DNA of 64,000 nt from Phosphoribacter sp037045045 (GCA_037045045.1 JBAOHL010000005.1:310001-374000); one strand, 5' to 3'; positions 7,345 through 16,573 are shown, numbered from the stretch's first letter. Numbers and translations: made by a program. The notes: a model not told the origin generated them from the sequence alone.

Positions 7345-8910
7345 TCACCGGGCCTGCTCGAGGACCGCTGCTGCGGCGTTGTGCCCGGGGATGCCGGACA
7401 CTCCCCCGCCGCGGCGCGCGCCCGAGCCGGCCAGGAGCACACCGGCATACCGGGTCTCGACCCCCCACGTGCCGACGTCGCGGGCTCGCTCGGCCCACGG
7501 CCACTGCAGCGGGCCGTGGAAAATGTGCCCGCCGGGCATGCCGAGCTCGGCCTCGACGTCGAGCGGGCTGTGGGCCGCCAGGCAGGGGCGCCCGTCGGCG
7601 TCGGGCAGCAGCAGCGGCTCAATCGGCTCGGCGAGCACCGAGTCCAACGACCGCAACACGGCGGCGGTCGCCTCCGCCCGACGGCCCACCGGGTCGGCGC
7701 GGAACAGCCGGGCCGGCAGGTGCAGCCCGAAGAGGGTAAGGGTCTGCACGTCCCTCGCGGCCAGGTCCGGCCCGAGGATCGAGCGGTCCGAGAGGGTGTG
7801 GCAGTACACCTCGCACGGCGGCAGCTGCGGGATCTGGCCTCGGCTCGCCTGCGCGTATGCCGCCTCCAACTGCTGCGCCGACTCGTTGACGTGGAAGGTC
7901 CCGGCGAAGGCCACGTGTGGGTCGATCGCCGGGTCGCGCAGTCGCGGCAACCGCTGCAGCACCATGTTGACCTTGAGTTGGGCGCCTTCGGGGGCCACGG
8001 CGACCCCGGTGGGTTCGGCCCCCGCCGCGCCGAGGAACCGGTCGAGCACGGCCGGGGCACAGGCGGCGAGCACCGATCCGGCGGTGGCCGAGCGCAGCAC
8101 CCCCGCCTCGTGCCAGCTCACCTGCCCGTCGGGGTCCACGGCGACGACCTGGGCGTCGGTGACCACGTGGGCGCCGGCGTCGGTGGCTGCCCGGGCCAGG
8201 GCGTCGGTGACCCGCCCCATACCCCCGACCGGGACGTCCCAGTCGCCGGTGCCCCCGCCGACCACGTGGAAGAGGAAGCAGACGTTCGCGGCGAGGTCGC
8301 CGTCGTGCAGCGAGGCGAAGGTGCCGATGAGCCCGTCGGTGGCCAGCACACCACGGACGAGGTCGTCACGGGCGTGCTCCCACAGCAGCGAGCCCAGCGG
8401 CACCTGGGTGAGGCCGGACCACAGCGGGTCGTCGTCGACGATGTCGCGCATCGCCTCGGCCGAGAGCAGCGGGGCGAGGAACGTCGGCCAGATCCGTTGG
8501 GCCAGCCGGGTCAGCCGGGCCGAGAAGGCCTGCCACGCGGCATACTCACCGGTCCCCAGGGTGATCGCCTGGAACGAGCGTGCCGTCGCATCCGGGTCGC
8601 CGTGGTCGACGAGCAGGCCCCACTGCGGGTCGTCCGGCCGGGGCGTGTACGAGGCGACGCGACGGCGCACGAGGTGAACGTCGAGGTCGAGGTCCCGGGC
8701 CACCCGCCGGGGCAGCAGGGAGACGAGGTAGGCGTATTGCGACAGCCGCACGTCGACCCCGGGGAACACCCGCGCCGACACCGCCGCGCCGCCGACATGG
8801 TCGGCGCGTTCGAGGACGAGGACCCGTCGACCGGCCCGCGCCAGGTATGCCGCGGCGGTGAGGCCGTTGTGGCCGCCGCCGACGACGATGTCGTCGTACC
8901 CCACATCCAT
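7345..8910 (-). CDS. FAD-dependent oxidoreductase, phytoene-desaturase/amine-oxidase-like
   Basis: A 521-residue flavoprotein starting MDVGYDDIVVGGGHNGLTAA. The N-terminal dinucleotide-binding motif GGGHNGLTAAAYLARAGRRV, the acid LVLERADHVGGAAVS segment and the C-terminal FAD motif (GVLLAGSGARRGGGVSGIPG) define the CrtI/NAD(P)/FAD-dependent phytoene dehydrogenase-related family. Such proteins act on isoprenoids or are uncharacterised desaturase-like enzymes; no carotenoid genes are nearby, so a carotenoid role is not supported. The ATG at 8910 was chosen because the Rossmann motif starts immediately after it; the open frame upstream is an extension without domain content. The 136-bp gap to the divergent peptidase gene probably holds both promoters. 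Confidence 0.8.
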   Translation of the reverse strand: MDVGYDDIVVGGGHNGLTAAAYLARAGRRVLVLERADHVGGAAVSARVFPGVDVRLSQYAYLVSLLPRRVARDLDLDVHLVRRRVASYTPRPDDPQWGLLVDHGDPDATARSFQAITLGTGEYAAWQAFSARLTRLAQRIWPTFLAPLLSAEAMRDIVDDDPLWSGLTQVPLGSLLWEHARDDLVRGVLATDGLIGTFASLHDGDLAANVCFLFHVVGGGTGDWDVPVGGMGRVTDALARAATDAGAHVVTDAQVVAVDPDGQVSWHEAGVLRSATAGSVLAACAPAVLDRFLGAAGAEPTGVAVAPEGAQLKVNMVLQRLPRLRDPAIDPHVAFAGTFHVNESAQQLEAAYAQASRGQIPQLPPCEVYCHTLSDRSILGPDLAARDVQTLTLFGLHLPARLFRADPVGRRAEATAAVLRSLDSVLAEPIEPLLLPDADGRPCLAAHSPLDVEAELGMPGGHIFHGPLQWPWAERARDVGTWGVETRYAGVLLAGSGARRGGGVSGIPGHNAAAAVLEQAR

Positions 8911-9046
8911 TGACCCTAGGGGTGTTACCGTCCGCGTGGGGGTCCGGGCCCGAGGTTGGTCCGGTGGCGTAGTCGCCGACCGAGCGCTCGCCCGTCGCCC
9001 AGTCCGACCCTGGCCCCACCCGGGCCCCGACCAAAGGAGCCTCCGC

Positions 9047-10105
9047 GTGATCCGCGTTCGCCGTCTACTCGTCCCCGCCCTGTCCAGCGCCGTGATCGCC
9101 GCGGTTCTCGCCGCGCCAAGCGCGTCGGCCACCAAGCCACGCCCGGGCACGTCCACCGGCACGGCGACGGTGTTCATGGTCAACCCCGTCCAGTCCACAG
9201 GGGACCAGACCCTGTCGGACCAGCGAGACTCCGACGCGGCCGTCCCGGCCAGCGCCTACGCGACCGTCCAGTTGCGAAATCTCGACGGCTCGGGCTACCT
9301 GCACGGGCGCTGGGCCACCGTCGATTCGGCTACCGGGACACCCGCGTTCAGCGCGACGAACGACTTCCTGTACACCCGGCATGCGGACCAGTTCGAGCAG
9401 GTCATGGGGTACTTCTGGGTCAACGAAGCCCAGGAGTACCTCCAATCGCTGGGCTTCGGGACGACTCTGCCAGGCATCGTCCAGCAGGCCTTCCCGGTGA
9501 AGATCGACCAGTACGGGGGGGACAATTCCTACCAGACGGACAAGCCGTTCCGGATCCGCCTCGGCAAGGGCGGGGTCGACGACGCCGAGGACGCCGAGGT
9601 CATCGTCCACGAGTACGGACACGCGGTGCACGCCGACCAGGTGGCCGGCTTCGGCGCCAGTGTCGAGGCGGGCTCGATCGGCGAGTCGTTCGGCGACTAC
9701 CTCGCCGTGACCGTCGGGCTGGCCGCTGCCGACCGGTACGGCTGGCCCGTCAAGGCCGACCCGGCCTGCCCGATGGACTGGGACTCCACGTCGTACACGG
9801 CAGCGCCGCACTGCATCCGTCGGTTCGACCTGAACCTCACGGTCGCCGACCGCACCGGAGAGGTCCACCACGACGGGCAGATCTGGAGCCAGGCCCTGTG
9901 GGAGATCCGGCTGGGTTACCTCGCCCTGGGGCGGACCACGCACGATTGGGACGCGACGCTCATCGACAGCCAGTTCGGGTATGCCGCGGACACGTCCTTC
10001 GCCGCGGCGGCCAGGGCGACCTACGAGCGTGCCCTGGCCCGCGACGGTGCCGCCGCCGCTGCCCTGGTCAAGGACCGGTTCGCCGCACGCGGCATCGTGA
10101 TCTGA
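9047..10105 (+). CDS. Secreted M36 (fungalysin)-like zinc metallopeptidase
   Basis: A 352-residue exported protein. The GTG at 9047 has an AAAGGAG ribosome-binding site 7 nt upstream and yields a clear Sec signal peptide: VIRVRRLLVP, a hydrophobic core, and cleavage near APSASA. The catalytic motif is HEYGHAVHAD, with the third zinc ligand probably the Glu in GSIGESFGDYLA, the arrangement seen in peptidase family M36 and relatives. The mature part (about 320 residues) is near the size of the M36 catalytic domain, with no recognisable long propeptide. Expected to degrade proteins outside the cell. The family assignment rests on these motifs only. Confidence 0.8.
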   Translation: MIRVRRLLVPALSSAVIAAVLAAPSASATKPRPGTSTGTATVFMVNPVQSTGDQTLSDQRDSDAAVPASAYATVQLRNLDGSGYLHGRWATVDSATGTPAFSATNDFLYTRHADQFEQVMGYFWVNEAQEYLQSLGFGTTLPGIVQQAFPVKIDQYGGDNSYQTDKPFRIRLGKGGVDDAEDAEVIVHEYGHAVHADQVAGFGASVEAGSIGESFGDYLAVTVGLAAADRYGWPVKADPACPMDWDSTSYTAAPHCIRRFDLNLTVADRTGEVHHDGQIWSQALWEIRLGYLALGRTTHDWDATLIDSQFGYAADTSFAAAARATYERALARDGAAAAALVKDRFAARGIVI

Positions 10106-10116
10106 GCCGGGGTCTG

Positions 10117-10167
10117 GGCTGAACCGGCGCGGCTGAACCGGCGCGGCTGAACCGGCGCGGCTGAACC
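10117..10167. repeat. 14-bp tandem repeat GGCTGAACCGGCGC, about 3.5 copies
   Basis: Direct repeats immediately after the stop codon of the M36-like peptidase gene, ending in a diverged copy. Intergenic, between convergent genes. Confidence 0.85.
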
Positions 10168-10198
10168 AACGCCTCGGCTGACCACGCCGCCGCGTCGG

Positions 10199-10417
10199 TC
10201 AGTCGCCGTCGGCGGGCTCAGCCGACCACGAGGCGGAAGCGCCGCGGTTGTCCCATTCGCGATCCTCGGCGTCCCACTTCTCGGTCTTCTCGTGGGCGGC
10301 CTCCAACGCGTGGGCGGCCTGCTCCTTCGTCGCATACGGCCCCAACATGTCCTCGCCCATGCCGCGCTCGTCGTCGCTCTCGACCTGACCGGTCGAGACG
10401 TTGTACCACCACTGCAC
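10199..10417 (-). CDS. Small conserved hypothetical protein with WWYN motif, adjacent to map
   Basis: A 72-residue acidic protein. The GTG at 10417 is chosen because GAGGAGG lies about 7 nt upstream; translation starts VQWWYNVSTGQVESDD and continues to LGPYATKEQAAHALEAAHEK. This short W-rich N-terminus followed by a GPYATKEQA helix is shared by a small actinobacterial family often found beside methionine aminopeptidase; automated annotation sometimes labels it SPOR-like. Function unknown. It is divergent from map. Confidence 0.7.
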   Translation of the reverse strand: MQWWYNVSTGQVESDDERGMGEDMLGPYATKEQAAHALEAAHEKTEKWDAEDREWDNRGASASWSAEPADGD

Positions 10418-10492
10418 GCTGGCCCTCCTCACACTCGCGATTGCTCACTCCACGGTATGCCGTCGCCGGATCCTCGACCTACACTCCCCCGT

Positions 10493-11356
10493 ATGCCCGT
10501 CGCCGACGCCACCCTCACCCCGCACGCGGTGAGCCCACGACGGTCCGTCCCGGCGTCGATCGTGAGGCCGGACTACGTCGACCGCGACGCCCCCGAACGT
10601 TTCACCGGGTCCGAGGTCAAGGACGCCGAGACGATCGAGCGGATGCGGGTAGCCGGCCGGGTCGCCGCGCAGGCCCTCGCCGCCGCCGCCGCGGTCATCG
10701 CCCCAGGGGTGACGACCGACGAGATCGACCGGGTCGGCCACGAGTTCATGCTCGACCATGGGGCCTATCCCTCCACTCTCGGGTACCGAGGCTTCCCGAA
10801 GTCGCTGTGCACGTCGGTCAACGAGGTCATCTGCCACGGCATCCCCGACGCCCGGCCGCTGCGAGACGGCGACATCGTCAACATCGACGTCACGGCCTAC
10901 CTCGACGGGGTGCACGGCGACACCGACGCGACCTACCTCGTCGGGGAGGTCGACGAGGCATCCCGACTGCTCGTCGAACGCACCGAAGCCGCCATGCTCC
11001 GCGGCATCGGCGCCGTCGCCCCTGGGCGCCCCATCAACGTCATTGGGCGCGTCATCTCCGCGTACGCCAAGCGGTTCGGCTACGGCGTCGTGCGCGACTA
11101 CACCGGTCACGGGATCGGGTCGGCGTTCCACAGCGGGCTCATCGTGCCGCACTACGACGCGGCACCGGCATACGACACCGTCATGCTCCCGGGCATGACG
11201 TTCACGGTCGAGCCGATGCTCAACCTCGGTACGCCGGAGTGGGACCTGTGGGACGACGGCTGGACGGTGGTCACCAAGGACCGGCGCCGGTCGGCCCAGT
11301 TCGAACACACGGTCCTGGTCACCGACACCGGGGCGGAGATCCTCACCCTGCCGTGA
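10493..11356 (+). CDS. map: Methionine aminopeptidase, type I
   Basis: Removes N-terminal methionine from nascent proteins in the cytosol using two divalent metal ions. From the ATG at 10493 (MPVADATLTPHAVSP) it is 287 residues, including the roughly 40-residue N-terminal extension common in actinobacterial MetAP1c. The metal ligands are recognisable: Asp in GDIVNIDVTAYLDGVHGD (both), His in YTGHGIGSAFH, Glu in TFTVEPMLN and Glu in AQFEHTVLV; substrate-pocket residues YRGFPKSLCTSVNEVICHG are also present. An alternative in-frame ATG at 10457 would add 12 residues; neither has a convincing ribosome-binding site. Confidence 0.95.
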   Translation: MPVADATLTPHAVSPRRSVPASIVRPDYVDRDAPERFTGSEVKDAETIERMRVAGRVAAQALAAAAAVIAPGVTTDEIDRVGHEFMLDHGAYPSTLGYRGFPKSLCTSVNEVICHGIPDARPLRDGDIVNIDVTAYLDGVHGDTDATYLVGEVDEASRLLVERTEAAMLRGIGAVAPGRPINVIGRVISAYAKRFGYGVVRDYTGHGIGSAFHSGLIVPHYDAAPAYDTVMLPGMTFTVEPMLNLGTPEWDLWDDGWTVVTKDRRRSAQFEHTVLVTDTGAEILTLP

Positions 11357-11401
11357 CCGCGGCAGTGTGACCCGGCGAGCCGAACGGGCATGATGGGCGC
11401 C

Positions 11402-12157
11402 ATGGCAGCTCACCAGGTGGCCCTGGGGATCGACATCGGCGGCTCGGGCATCAAGGGTGCCCCCGTGGACCTCGTCAAGGGCGAATTCCTCAGCGAACGC
11501 GTCAAGATCGCGACGCCGGCGCAATCGACGCCGCACGCGGTGGCGCAGATCGTCGGTCAGATCGCCGAGACGTTCGCCGATCAGCTCCCCTCCGACGCGC
11601 CCGTCGGGGTGACCATTCCCGGGGTCGTCCAGCGCGGCGTGGTCCGCACCGCGGCCAACATCGACCCGACGTGGATGGACGCGCCCGGCGAGGACCTGTT
11701 CAGCACCGCCCTCGGCCGGCGGTGCCTGCTCGTCAACGACGCCGACGCCGCGGGAGTCGCCGAGGTCCGGTACGGCGCGGCCAAGGGAGCCGCCGGGCTG
11801 GTCGTGCTCACGACCCTCGGCACCGGCATCGGCGTGGCCTTGATCCACGACGGGGTGCTCGTGCCCAACGCCGAGCTCGGTCACCTCGAGGTCGACGGCC
11901 ATGATGCCGAGACTCGGGCCGCGGCCAGTGTGCGCGAACGCGAGGAGCTCTCGTGGGCCGACTGGGCGCGGCGGCTGCAGCGCTACTACGAACGCCTCGA
12001 AGCGCTGATGTGGCCGGACCTGTTCGTCGTCGGCGGTGGGGTGTCCCGCAAGTCGGAGAAGTTCCTGCCGCTGCTGTCGCTGCGGACCCCCATCGTGCCG
12101 GCGACCCTGCGCAATGCGGCCGGGATCATCGGCGCGGCCGCTCTGGCCGCCGACTGA
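11402..12157 (+). CDS. ppgK: Polyphosphate glucokinase
   Basis: Phosphorylates glucose using inorganic polyphosphate (or ATP) as donor, an actinobacterial enzyme of the ROK family. From MAAHQVALGIDIGGSGIKGA it is 251 residues, typical for PpgK. Motifs: phosphate-1 loop DIGGSGIKGA, catalytic Asp in LVNDADAAGVAE, phosphate-2 loop TTLGTGIGVAL, the characteristic NAELGHLEV segment and adenosine loop VVGGGVSRKSEKF. Two ATG codons lie 9 and 12 bp further upstream, so the exact start is uncertain. With pgi nearby it feeds glucose into glycolysis. A short tandem-repeat region follows it. Confidence 0.93.
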   Translation: MAAHQVALGIDIGGSGIKGAPVDLVKGEFLSERVKIATPAQSTPHAVAQIVGQIAETFADQLPSDAPVGVTIPGVVQRGVVRTAANIDPTWMDAPGEDLFSTALGRRCLLVNDADAAGVAEVRYGAAKGAAGLVVLTTLGTGIGVALIHDGVLVPNAELGHLEVDGHDAETRAAASVREREELSWADWARRLQRYYERLEALMWPDLFVVGGGVSRKSEKFLPLLSLRTPIVPATLRNAAGIIGAAALAAD

Positions 12158-12166
12158 GCTGTCTGG

Positions 12167-12317
12167 CGGGTTCGCGTACCGGGGATCGCGCGCCGGGTTC
12201 GCGTGCCGGGGTTCGCGCGCCCGGGTTCGCGTGCCGGGGTTCGCGCGCCCGGGGTTCGCGTGCCGGGGTTAGGGTGACGTGCCTGGGTTCGCGCGCCGGG
12301 GTTAGGGTGACGTGCCG
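12167..12317. repeat. Degenerate tandem repeats of GTTCGCGTGCCGGG/GTTCGCGCGCCCGGG type
   Basis: Between the convergent ppgK and MBL-fold genes: multiple alternating copies of GGGTTCGCGTGCCGGG and GGGTTCGCGCGCCCGGG, then two copies of GGGGTTAGGGTGACGTGCC. Together they fill almost the entire 186-bp gap. No gene is supported. Confidence 0.85.
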
Positions 12318-12343
12318 CGCCGCTCGGCCTGGCTGGACCGAGA

Positions 12344-13000
12344 TCAGCCCTGGATAGTCACTGCCCCGTGGCCCGCGAGGTCGTGCAGGGTGAGATCGGC
12401 GCCGCCGTGCGTGCCGACGTGGGTGAGGTACAGCCCCCGTCCGGTGGGCGACAGCAGGGCGTCGTGGATCGGCACGAAGGACGCCGGCCCGATCCGGCGG
12501 ACGAAGTCAATGGTGTCGCGCACCGCGGTCCACGGGGCGCTCAGCGGGACGCCGAGCACGTCGACTCCCCCGGGTTCGGCGTCGTAGGCGTCGCCCGGGT
12601 GGAAGAAGGTCGGCTCGCCGGGCGCGGCGAGCCGGACGCCGACGTTGGCCACCGTCGGCACGCCGGCGTGGTTGAAGGCGTGCATCTGCCCCTTCGGGCT
12701 TACCGCGACATCCCCCACCGCGAAGTCGACGCCCTCGGTCAACACCCCGACGGCCAGGCCGCTGCCGTGGAGGATCTCGGCACTTTGCGGGTCGGCCCAG
12801 AGCGCGGCGCCAGGGTTGGCCTTGACCAGCGCGGGGAACCGACCCACGTCGAGGTGGTCGGCGTGCTGGTGGGTGACGACGATAGCGTCGAGCCCGGCCA
12901 GGTCCTCGAACCCTGACGAGAACGTGCCCGGGTCCAGCAGCAGGCGGCGGTCGGCCATATCCACGAGCAGGCACGCGTGGCCGAGGTGGGTGAGGCGCAT
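12344..13000 (-). CDS. MBL-fold metal-dependent hydrolase, UlaG-like
   Basis: A 218-residue metallo-beta-lactamase-fold protein starting MRLTHLGHACLLVDMADRRL. Metal-binding motif VTHQHADHLD (HxHxDH), further ligands likely in MHAFNH, FFHPGDAYD and VPIHDALLSP. The short N-terminal THLGHACLLV segment is typical of the UlaG-like subfamily (uncharacterised zinc or manganese hydrolases, lactonase-like), distinct from beta-lactamases. The ATG at 13000 starts exactly at the fold; the longer open frame upstream overlaps the DUF2568 gene in another frame. Substrate unknown. Confidence 0.85.
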   Translation of the reverse strand: MRLTHLGHACLLVDMADRRLLLDPGTFSSGFEDLAGLDAIVVTHQHADHLDVGRFPALVKANPGAALWADPQSAEILHGSGLAVGVLTEGVDFAVGDVAVSPKGQMHAFNHAGVPTVANVGVRLAAPGEPTFFHPGDAYDAEPGGVDVLGVPLSAPWTAVRDTIDFVRRIGPASFVPIHDALLSPTGRGLYLTHVGTHGGADLTLHDLAGHGAVTIQG

Positions 13001-13121
13001 GGGACCCCACGGTAGCCCGCCGGGGCGGCATACCGAAGGGGTCGGCGCCTCGGCGGCGACACCGGGTCGATCGGATCGTCCGTCCGCCGCCCGTTCAGGG
13101 TGCTGACTGCCGGCGGGTGGC

Positions 13122-13466
13122 TCAGGGCAGCTGACCCCAGCGGGCCCGCAGCCCGAGGTTGACGAGGAACACGGCGCCGAAGACGGCCGCCCAGGTGACT
13201 CGGCCGGCGAGCACGAGGGCGAGCGCGCCGGACCCGAACCAGCACACCTCGAGCACGATCCGCCGGGCACCGCGGACCGGCGCCGGGGCGGTCGGCGCTC
13301 CCCACCGGGCCCAGGCCCCGACGAGGACCGCGAGGACCGCGATCGTCCAGCCCCACTGCGCGAGGGCGCCGTCGTGGGTGACCCAGGCCCAGTGCACGGC
13401 CGCGGCATACCCGGCCATCTCGAGGAGGAACATCACGGCCGCATTGGCGCCCTTGAGCGCGCTCAT
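13122..13466 (-). CDS. YrdB/DUF2568-family membrane protein
   Basis: A 114-residue protein (MSALKGANAAVMFLLEMAGYA) with about four hydrophobic segments: residues 8-26, 38-52, 69-87 and 90-105. The N-terminal ALKGANAAVMFLLE pattern and the length match DUF2568 (YrdB) proteins, small integral membrane proteins of unknown function. ATG 13466 is preceded by GGGAGG; a GTG two codons earlier overlaps that site and is less likely. It lies upstream of the MBL-fold gene on the same strand with a 121-bp gap. Confidence 0.75.
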   Translation of the reverse strand: MSALKGANAAVMFLLEMAGYAAAVHWAWVTHDGALAQWGWTIAVLAVLVGAWARWGAPTAPAPVRGARRIVLEVCWFGSGALALVLAGRVTWAAVFGAVFLVNLGLRARWGQLP

Positions 13467-13559
13467 GACCACCTCCCGGGACCCAGGGTCCTCCCCAGTG
13501 TGTCAAGCCCCCGGGAATAGGGTGGGCACGGCACCCCGACACGCGAAAGGCGGGCCACG

Positions 13560-15233
13560 ATGAGCAGTCCGGTCGACCCCACCACGACGAGCGCCTGGGC
13601 CCGGCTCAGCGAGTTGCGCGACGCGCTGTCGCCGGACCTGCGGGCCTGGTTCGCCGCCGATCCCGATCGGGCGCAACGATTCACGTATGCCGCGGGCGAC
13701 CTGCACGTGGACCTGTCGAAGAACCTGCTCAGCGAGGACATCCTCGCCGCGCTCGTCGCCCTCGGCGAGCAGGTGGACCTGCCGGACCGCCGGGACGCGA
13801 TGTTCGCCGGCGAGCGGATCAACGTCACCGAGGGCCGCTCGGTCCTGCACACCGCGCTGCGCCGACCGCAGGGCCAGGCCCTCGTCGTCGACGGGCAGGA
13901 TGTCGACCACGACGTCCACGAGGTGCTCGCCAAGGTTTATGCGTTCGCCGAGCGGGTGCGTTCGGGCGATTGGGTCGGGGTGACCGGCAAGCGGATCGAG
14001 ACGGTGGTCAACATCGGCATCGGCGGGTCGGACCTCGGCCCGGTGATGATCTACGAGGCGCTCAAACCCTATGTGCAGCAAGGCCTGACCTGTCGGTTCG
14101 TGTCGAACATCGACCCCGCGGACATCGCCGAGAAGACTGCCGACCTCGACCCCGAGACGACGCTCGTCATCGTCGCGTCGAAGACGTTCACGACGCTGGA
14201 GACGCTGACCAACGCCCGGCTGGCCCGGTCCTGGCTGCTCGACGCCCTCACCGCCCAGGGCGCCATCGACGGCTCCGAGGCTGCCCGGGCGCAGGCGGTG
14301 GCCAAGCACTTCGTCGCGGTGTCCACGGCGCTGGACAAAGTCGCTGCCTTCGGCATCGACCCGGCGAACGCGTTCGGGTTCTGGGACTGGGTCGGCGGGC
14401 GCTACTCGGTCGACTCGGCGATCGGCACGTCGGTCGTCGTCGCCATCGGGCCCGAGCGGTTCGCCGAGCTGCTCGGCGGGTTCCACGCCATCGACGAGCA
14501 CTTCCGCACCGCTCCCCTGGCGAACAACGTCCCGGCACTCATGGGGCTGCTCAACGTCTGGTACGTCAACTTCCTCGACGCTCGGACCCACGCAGTGCTG
14601 CCCTACGCGCAGGACCTGCACCGCTTCCCGGCCTACCTGCAGCAACTGACGATGGAGTCCAACGGCAAGTCGGTCCGCTGGGACGGCACCCCGGTGACGA
14701 CGGCCACCGGAGAGGTGTTCTGGGGCGAGCCCGGCACGAACGGGCAGCACGCGTTCTACCAGCTCATCCACCAGGGCACCCAGCTCATCCCGGCCGATTT
14801 CATCGCCGTGGCCAACCCGGCGCACCCGTTGCGCGACGGCGAGGCCGACGTCCACGGCCTGTTCCTCGCGAACTTCTTCGCCCAGACCGCCGCCCTCGCG
14901 TTCGGCAAGACCGCCGACGAGGTCCGCGCCGAGGGCACCGCGGAGGCGATCATCCCGGCCCGGGTCTTCGCCGGCAACCGTCCGACGACCTCGATCATGG
15001 CTCCGGCGCTCACCCCGTCGGTGGTCGGTCAGCTCGTCGCGCTCTACGAGCACATCACGTTCACCCAAGGCATCGTCTGGGGCATCGACTCGTTCGACCA
15101 GTGGGGCGTGGAGCTGGGCAAGCAACTGGCCAAGGCGCTCGAACCGGCGGTCGCCGGCGACGCTGCGGCCTTGGCGACCCAGGACGGCTCGACCCAAGGA
15201 CTCATCGGCTACTACCTCGCGCACCGGCGCTGA
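13560..15233 (+). CDS. pgi: Glucose-6-phosphate isomerase
   Basis: Interconverts glucose-6-phosphate and fructose-6-phosphate in glycolysis and gluconeogenesis. 557 residues, the usual size for the large Pgi class. Motifs: GIGGSDLGPVM, FVSNIDPADI, SKTFTTLETLTNA (phosphate site), WVGGRYSVDSAIG, QQLTMESNGKSV (catalytic Glu), HQGTQLIPADFI (catalytic His) and GIDSFDQWGVELGK (catalytic Lys). Start ATG 13560 has a weak AAAGG upstream. Functionally linked to ppgK about 1.4 kb upstream, though three genes apart on mixed strands. Confidence 0.97.
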   Translation: MSSPVDPTTTSAWARLSELRDALSPDLRAWFAADPDRAQRFTYAAGDLHVDLSKNLLSEDILAALVALGEQVDLPDRRDAMFAGERINVTEGRSVLHTALRRPQGQALVVDGQDVDHDVHEVLAKVYAFAERVRSGDWVGVTGKRIETVVNIGIGGSDLGPVMIYEALKPYVQQGLTCRFVSNIDPADIAEKTADLDPETTLVIVASKTFTTLETLTNARLARSWLLDALTAQGAIDGSEAARAQAVAKHFVAVSTALDKVAAFGIDPANAFGFWDWVGGRYSVDSAIGTSVVVAIGPERFAELLGGFHAIDEHFRTAPLANNVPALMGLLNVWYVNFLDARTHAVLPYAQDLHRFPAYLQQLTMESNGKSVRWDGTPVTTATGEVFWGEPGTNGQHAFYQLIHQGTQLIPADFIAVANPAHPLRDGEADVHGLFLANFFAQTAALAFGKTADEVRAEGTAEAIIPARVFAGNRPTTSIMAPALTPSVVGQLVALYEHITFTQGIVWGIDSFDQWGVELGKQLAKALEPAVAGDAAALATQDGSTQGLIGYYLAHRR

Positions 15234-15277
15234 GTCGGCCTGCGCTCGCGCACCGGCGCTGAGTAGGCCTGCGCTCG
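15221..15277. repeat. Direct duplication of the pgi 3' end (28-bp unit)
   Basis: The last codons and stop of pgi (GCACCGGCGCTGAGT...GCCTGCGCTCG) are repeated once with one substitution at a 29-bp period, and a third partial copy follows. It looks like a recent local slippage duplication after the stop codon. Confidence 0.85.
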
Positions 15278-15278
15278 G

Positions 15279-16505
15279 TCACCGGCGCCGAACCACCGGC
15301 CGGGCGAGCGTCAAGTAGAGGAGGAGGCCGAGCACGGCGAAGCCCGCTGCGGCGACGAACATGCCGGCATACCCGAGCGGGTCGACGAGCGAGCCGAGCA
15401 GGACCGGTCCGAGCCCCGTGCCGACCTCGACGAGCAGGAAGTAGCTCGACACCCCAAGCCCGATGTGTTCGCGACCCACCGCGGCCACCGCGATCGCTTG
15501 GCCGACCGACGTCAGCGTCCCGTAGCCGAGACCGAGCAGGGCGGCGCCGCACAGCAGGGCGAGCGGCGTCGTGGCCAGAGCGGTGACCACCGAGCCGAGC
15601 ACCAGCGACGAAATCACCGGGACCACGACGGCAACGTCGCCCAGCCGATCCTGCGCGACACCGGCGGCCGGGCGACTGACGAGGATGACGGCCGCGTAGA
15701 CGAGGAAGTACGTGCTGGCCGGGCCCTGCAGGCCGGAGTGTTCGGCGTGCGAGGCGAGGAAGGCGAGGATCGCGGCGAACGGGAAGGCACACAGACCGAC
15801 GACCGCGCCGATCGGCAACGCCCTGCGGTCGACGAGGCCGGCGAGCACCCTGCCGGCGCTCGGTTCACGGCCCGCCGGGAGGCCATCGCGTCCCGGTTCG
15901 GCCTGCACCACGGCCGGGATGGACCGGACGACGCCGAGCGCCGCCCCCAGGGCGACGAGGCAGGCGAGGATGGTGACGAGGAATACCGACTGCTGGCCGC
16001 CGGGCCCGCGGGCCAGGGTCATCCCGACGAACGGGGCCGCCCCGGTCGCCACCGCCATCCCCGTCGTGAACCATCCGGATCCCTCCCCCCGGCGAGCGCC
16101 CGGCACGTCGGCCATGACCGCGCTTGCCAGGGCGGTCGCGGCGAAGCCGTAGGCGATCCCGTGGAGCGTGCGGACGGCCAGCATGCTCGCCATCGTGCTC
16201 GGGAACAGGTAGGCCACACACGTGAGCCCGAGCGCGACGAGCGACCAGACGACGACGCGCCGGGCGCCGTATGCCGTGAGCACCCGACCCGCGACGAGCC
16301 GGGCCAGCATCGCCCCGATGAAGAAGATCGAGCTGACCAGCCCGGCCTGGGCCTGACCCGCCGAGTACGCGTTCACGGCATACCCGGCGAGGGTCGCCAC
16401 GAGGACGTAGAAGGTGAAGCTTACGCAGAGGTTGGCCAGGCTCAGGGCGACGAACGAGGGCGTCCAGAGCCGGTCGTCGCCGACCGCCGGCGGCGCGGCG
16501 CTCAC
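15279..16505 (-). CDS. Major facilitator superfamily transporter
   Basis: A 408-residue MFS protein with about twelve hydrophobic helices. The N-terminal half contains FVALSLANLCVSFTFYVL (TM1) and the loop 2-3 signature region GAMLARLVAGRVLTAYGARR, a standard MFS motif A variant. The central cytoplasmic loop carries the charged EPGRDGLPAGREPSAGR segment. This form resembles small exporter-type MFS proteins; substrate cannot be predicted. GTG 16505 is the only start consistent with TM1. It lies downstream of rnpB on the same strand and tail-to-tail with pgi. Confidence 0.88.
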   Translation of the reverse strand: MSAAPPAVGDDRLWTPSFVALSLANLCVSFTFYVLVATLAGYAVNAYSAGQAQAGLVSSIFFIGAMLARLVAGRVLTAYGARRVVVWSLVALGLTCVAYLFPSTMASMLAVRTLHGIAYGFAATALASAVMADVPGARRGEGSGWFTTGMAVATGAAPFVGMTLARGPGGQQSVFLVTILACLVALGAALGVVRSIPAVVQAEPGRDGLPAGREPSAGRVLAGLVDRRALPIGAVVGLCAFPFAAILAFLASHAEHSGLQGPASTYFLVYAAVILVSRPAAGVAQDRLGDVAVVVPVISSLVLGSVVTALATTPLALLCGAALLGLGYGTLTSVGQAIAVAAVGREHIGLGVSSYFLLVEVGTGLGPVLLGSLVDPLGYAGMFVAAAGFAVLGLLLYLTLARPVVRRR

Positions 16506-16573
16506 GTGCGGACTCTAGTCGCCGGACCGGCATGCCGCCCTGGTCGGCCCGCTCGGTGGTGAGGGCGCCGCCC

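Noticed and set aside
5523..7739. Long plus-strand open frame opposite glnA2 and into the oxidoreductase
   Set aside because: It is a shadow frame from high GC content; the opposite strand encodes GlnA2 with all family motifs.
7345..8910. Carotenoid phytoene desaturase
   Set aside because: Only the general CrtI-like flavoprotein fold is visible; no crtB, crtE or other carotenoid gene nearby.
12158..12343. A small gene after ppgK
   Set aside because: Entirely made of degenerate tandem repeats, giving arginine/glycine-rich repeats in every frame.
13503..15224. 573-codon minus-strand open frame opposite pgi
   Set aside because: Antisense shadow; pgi motifs on the plus strand are complete.
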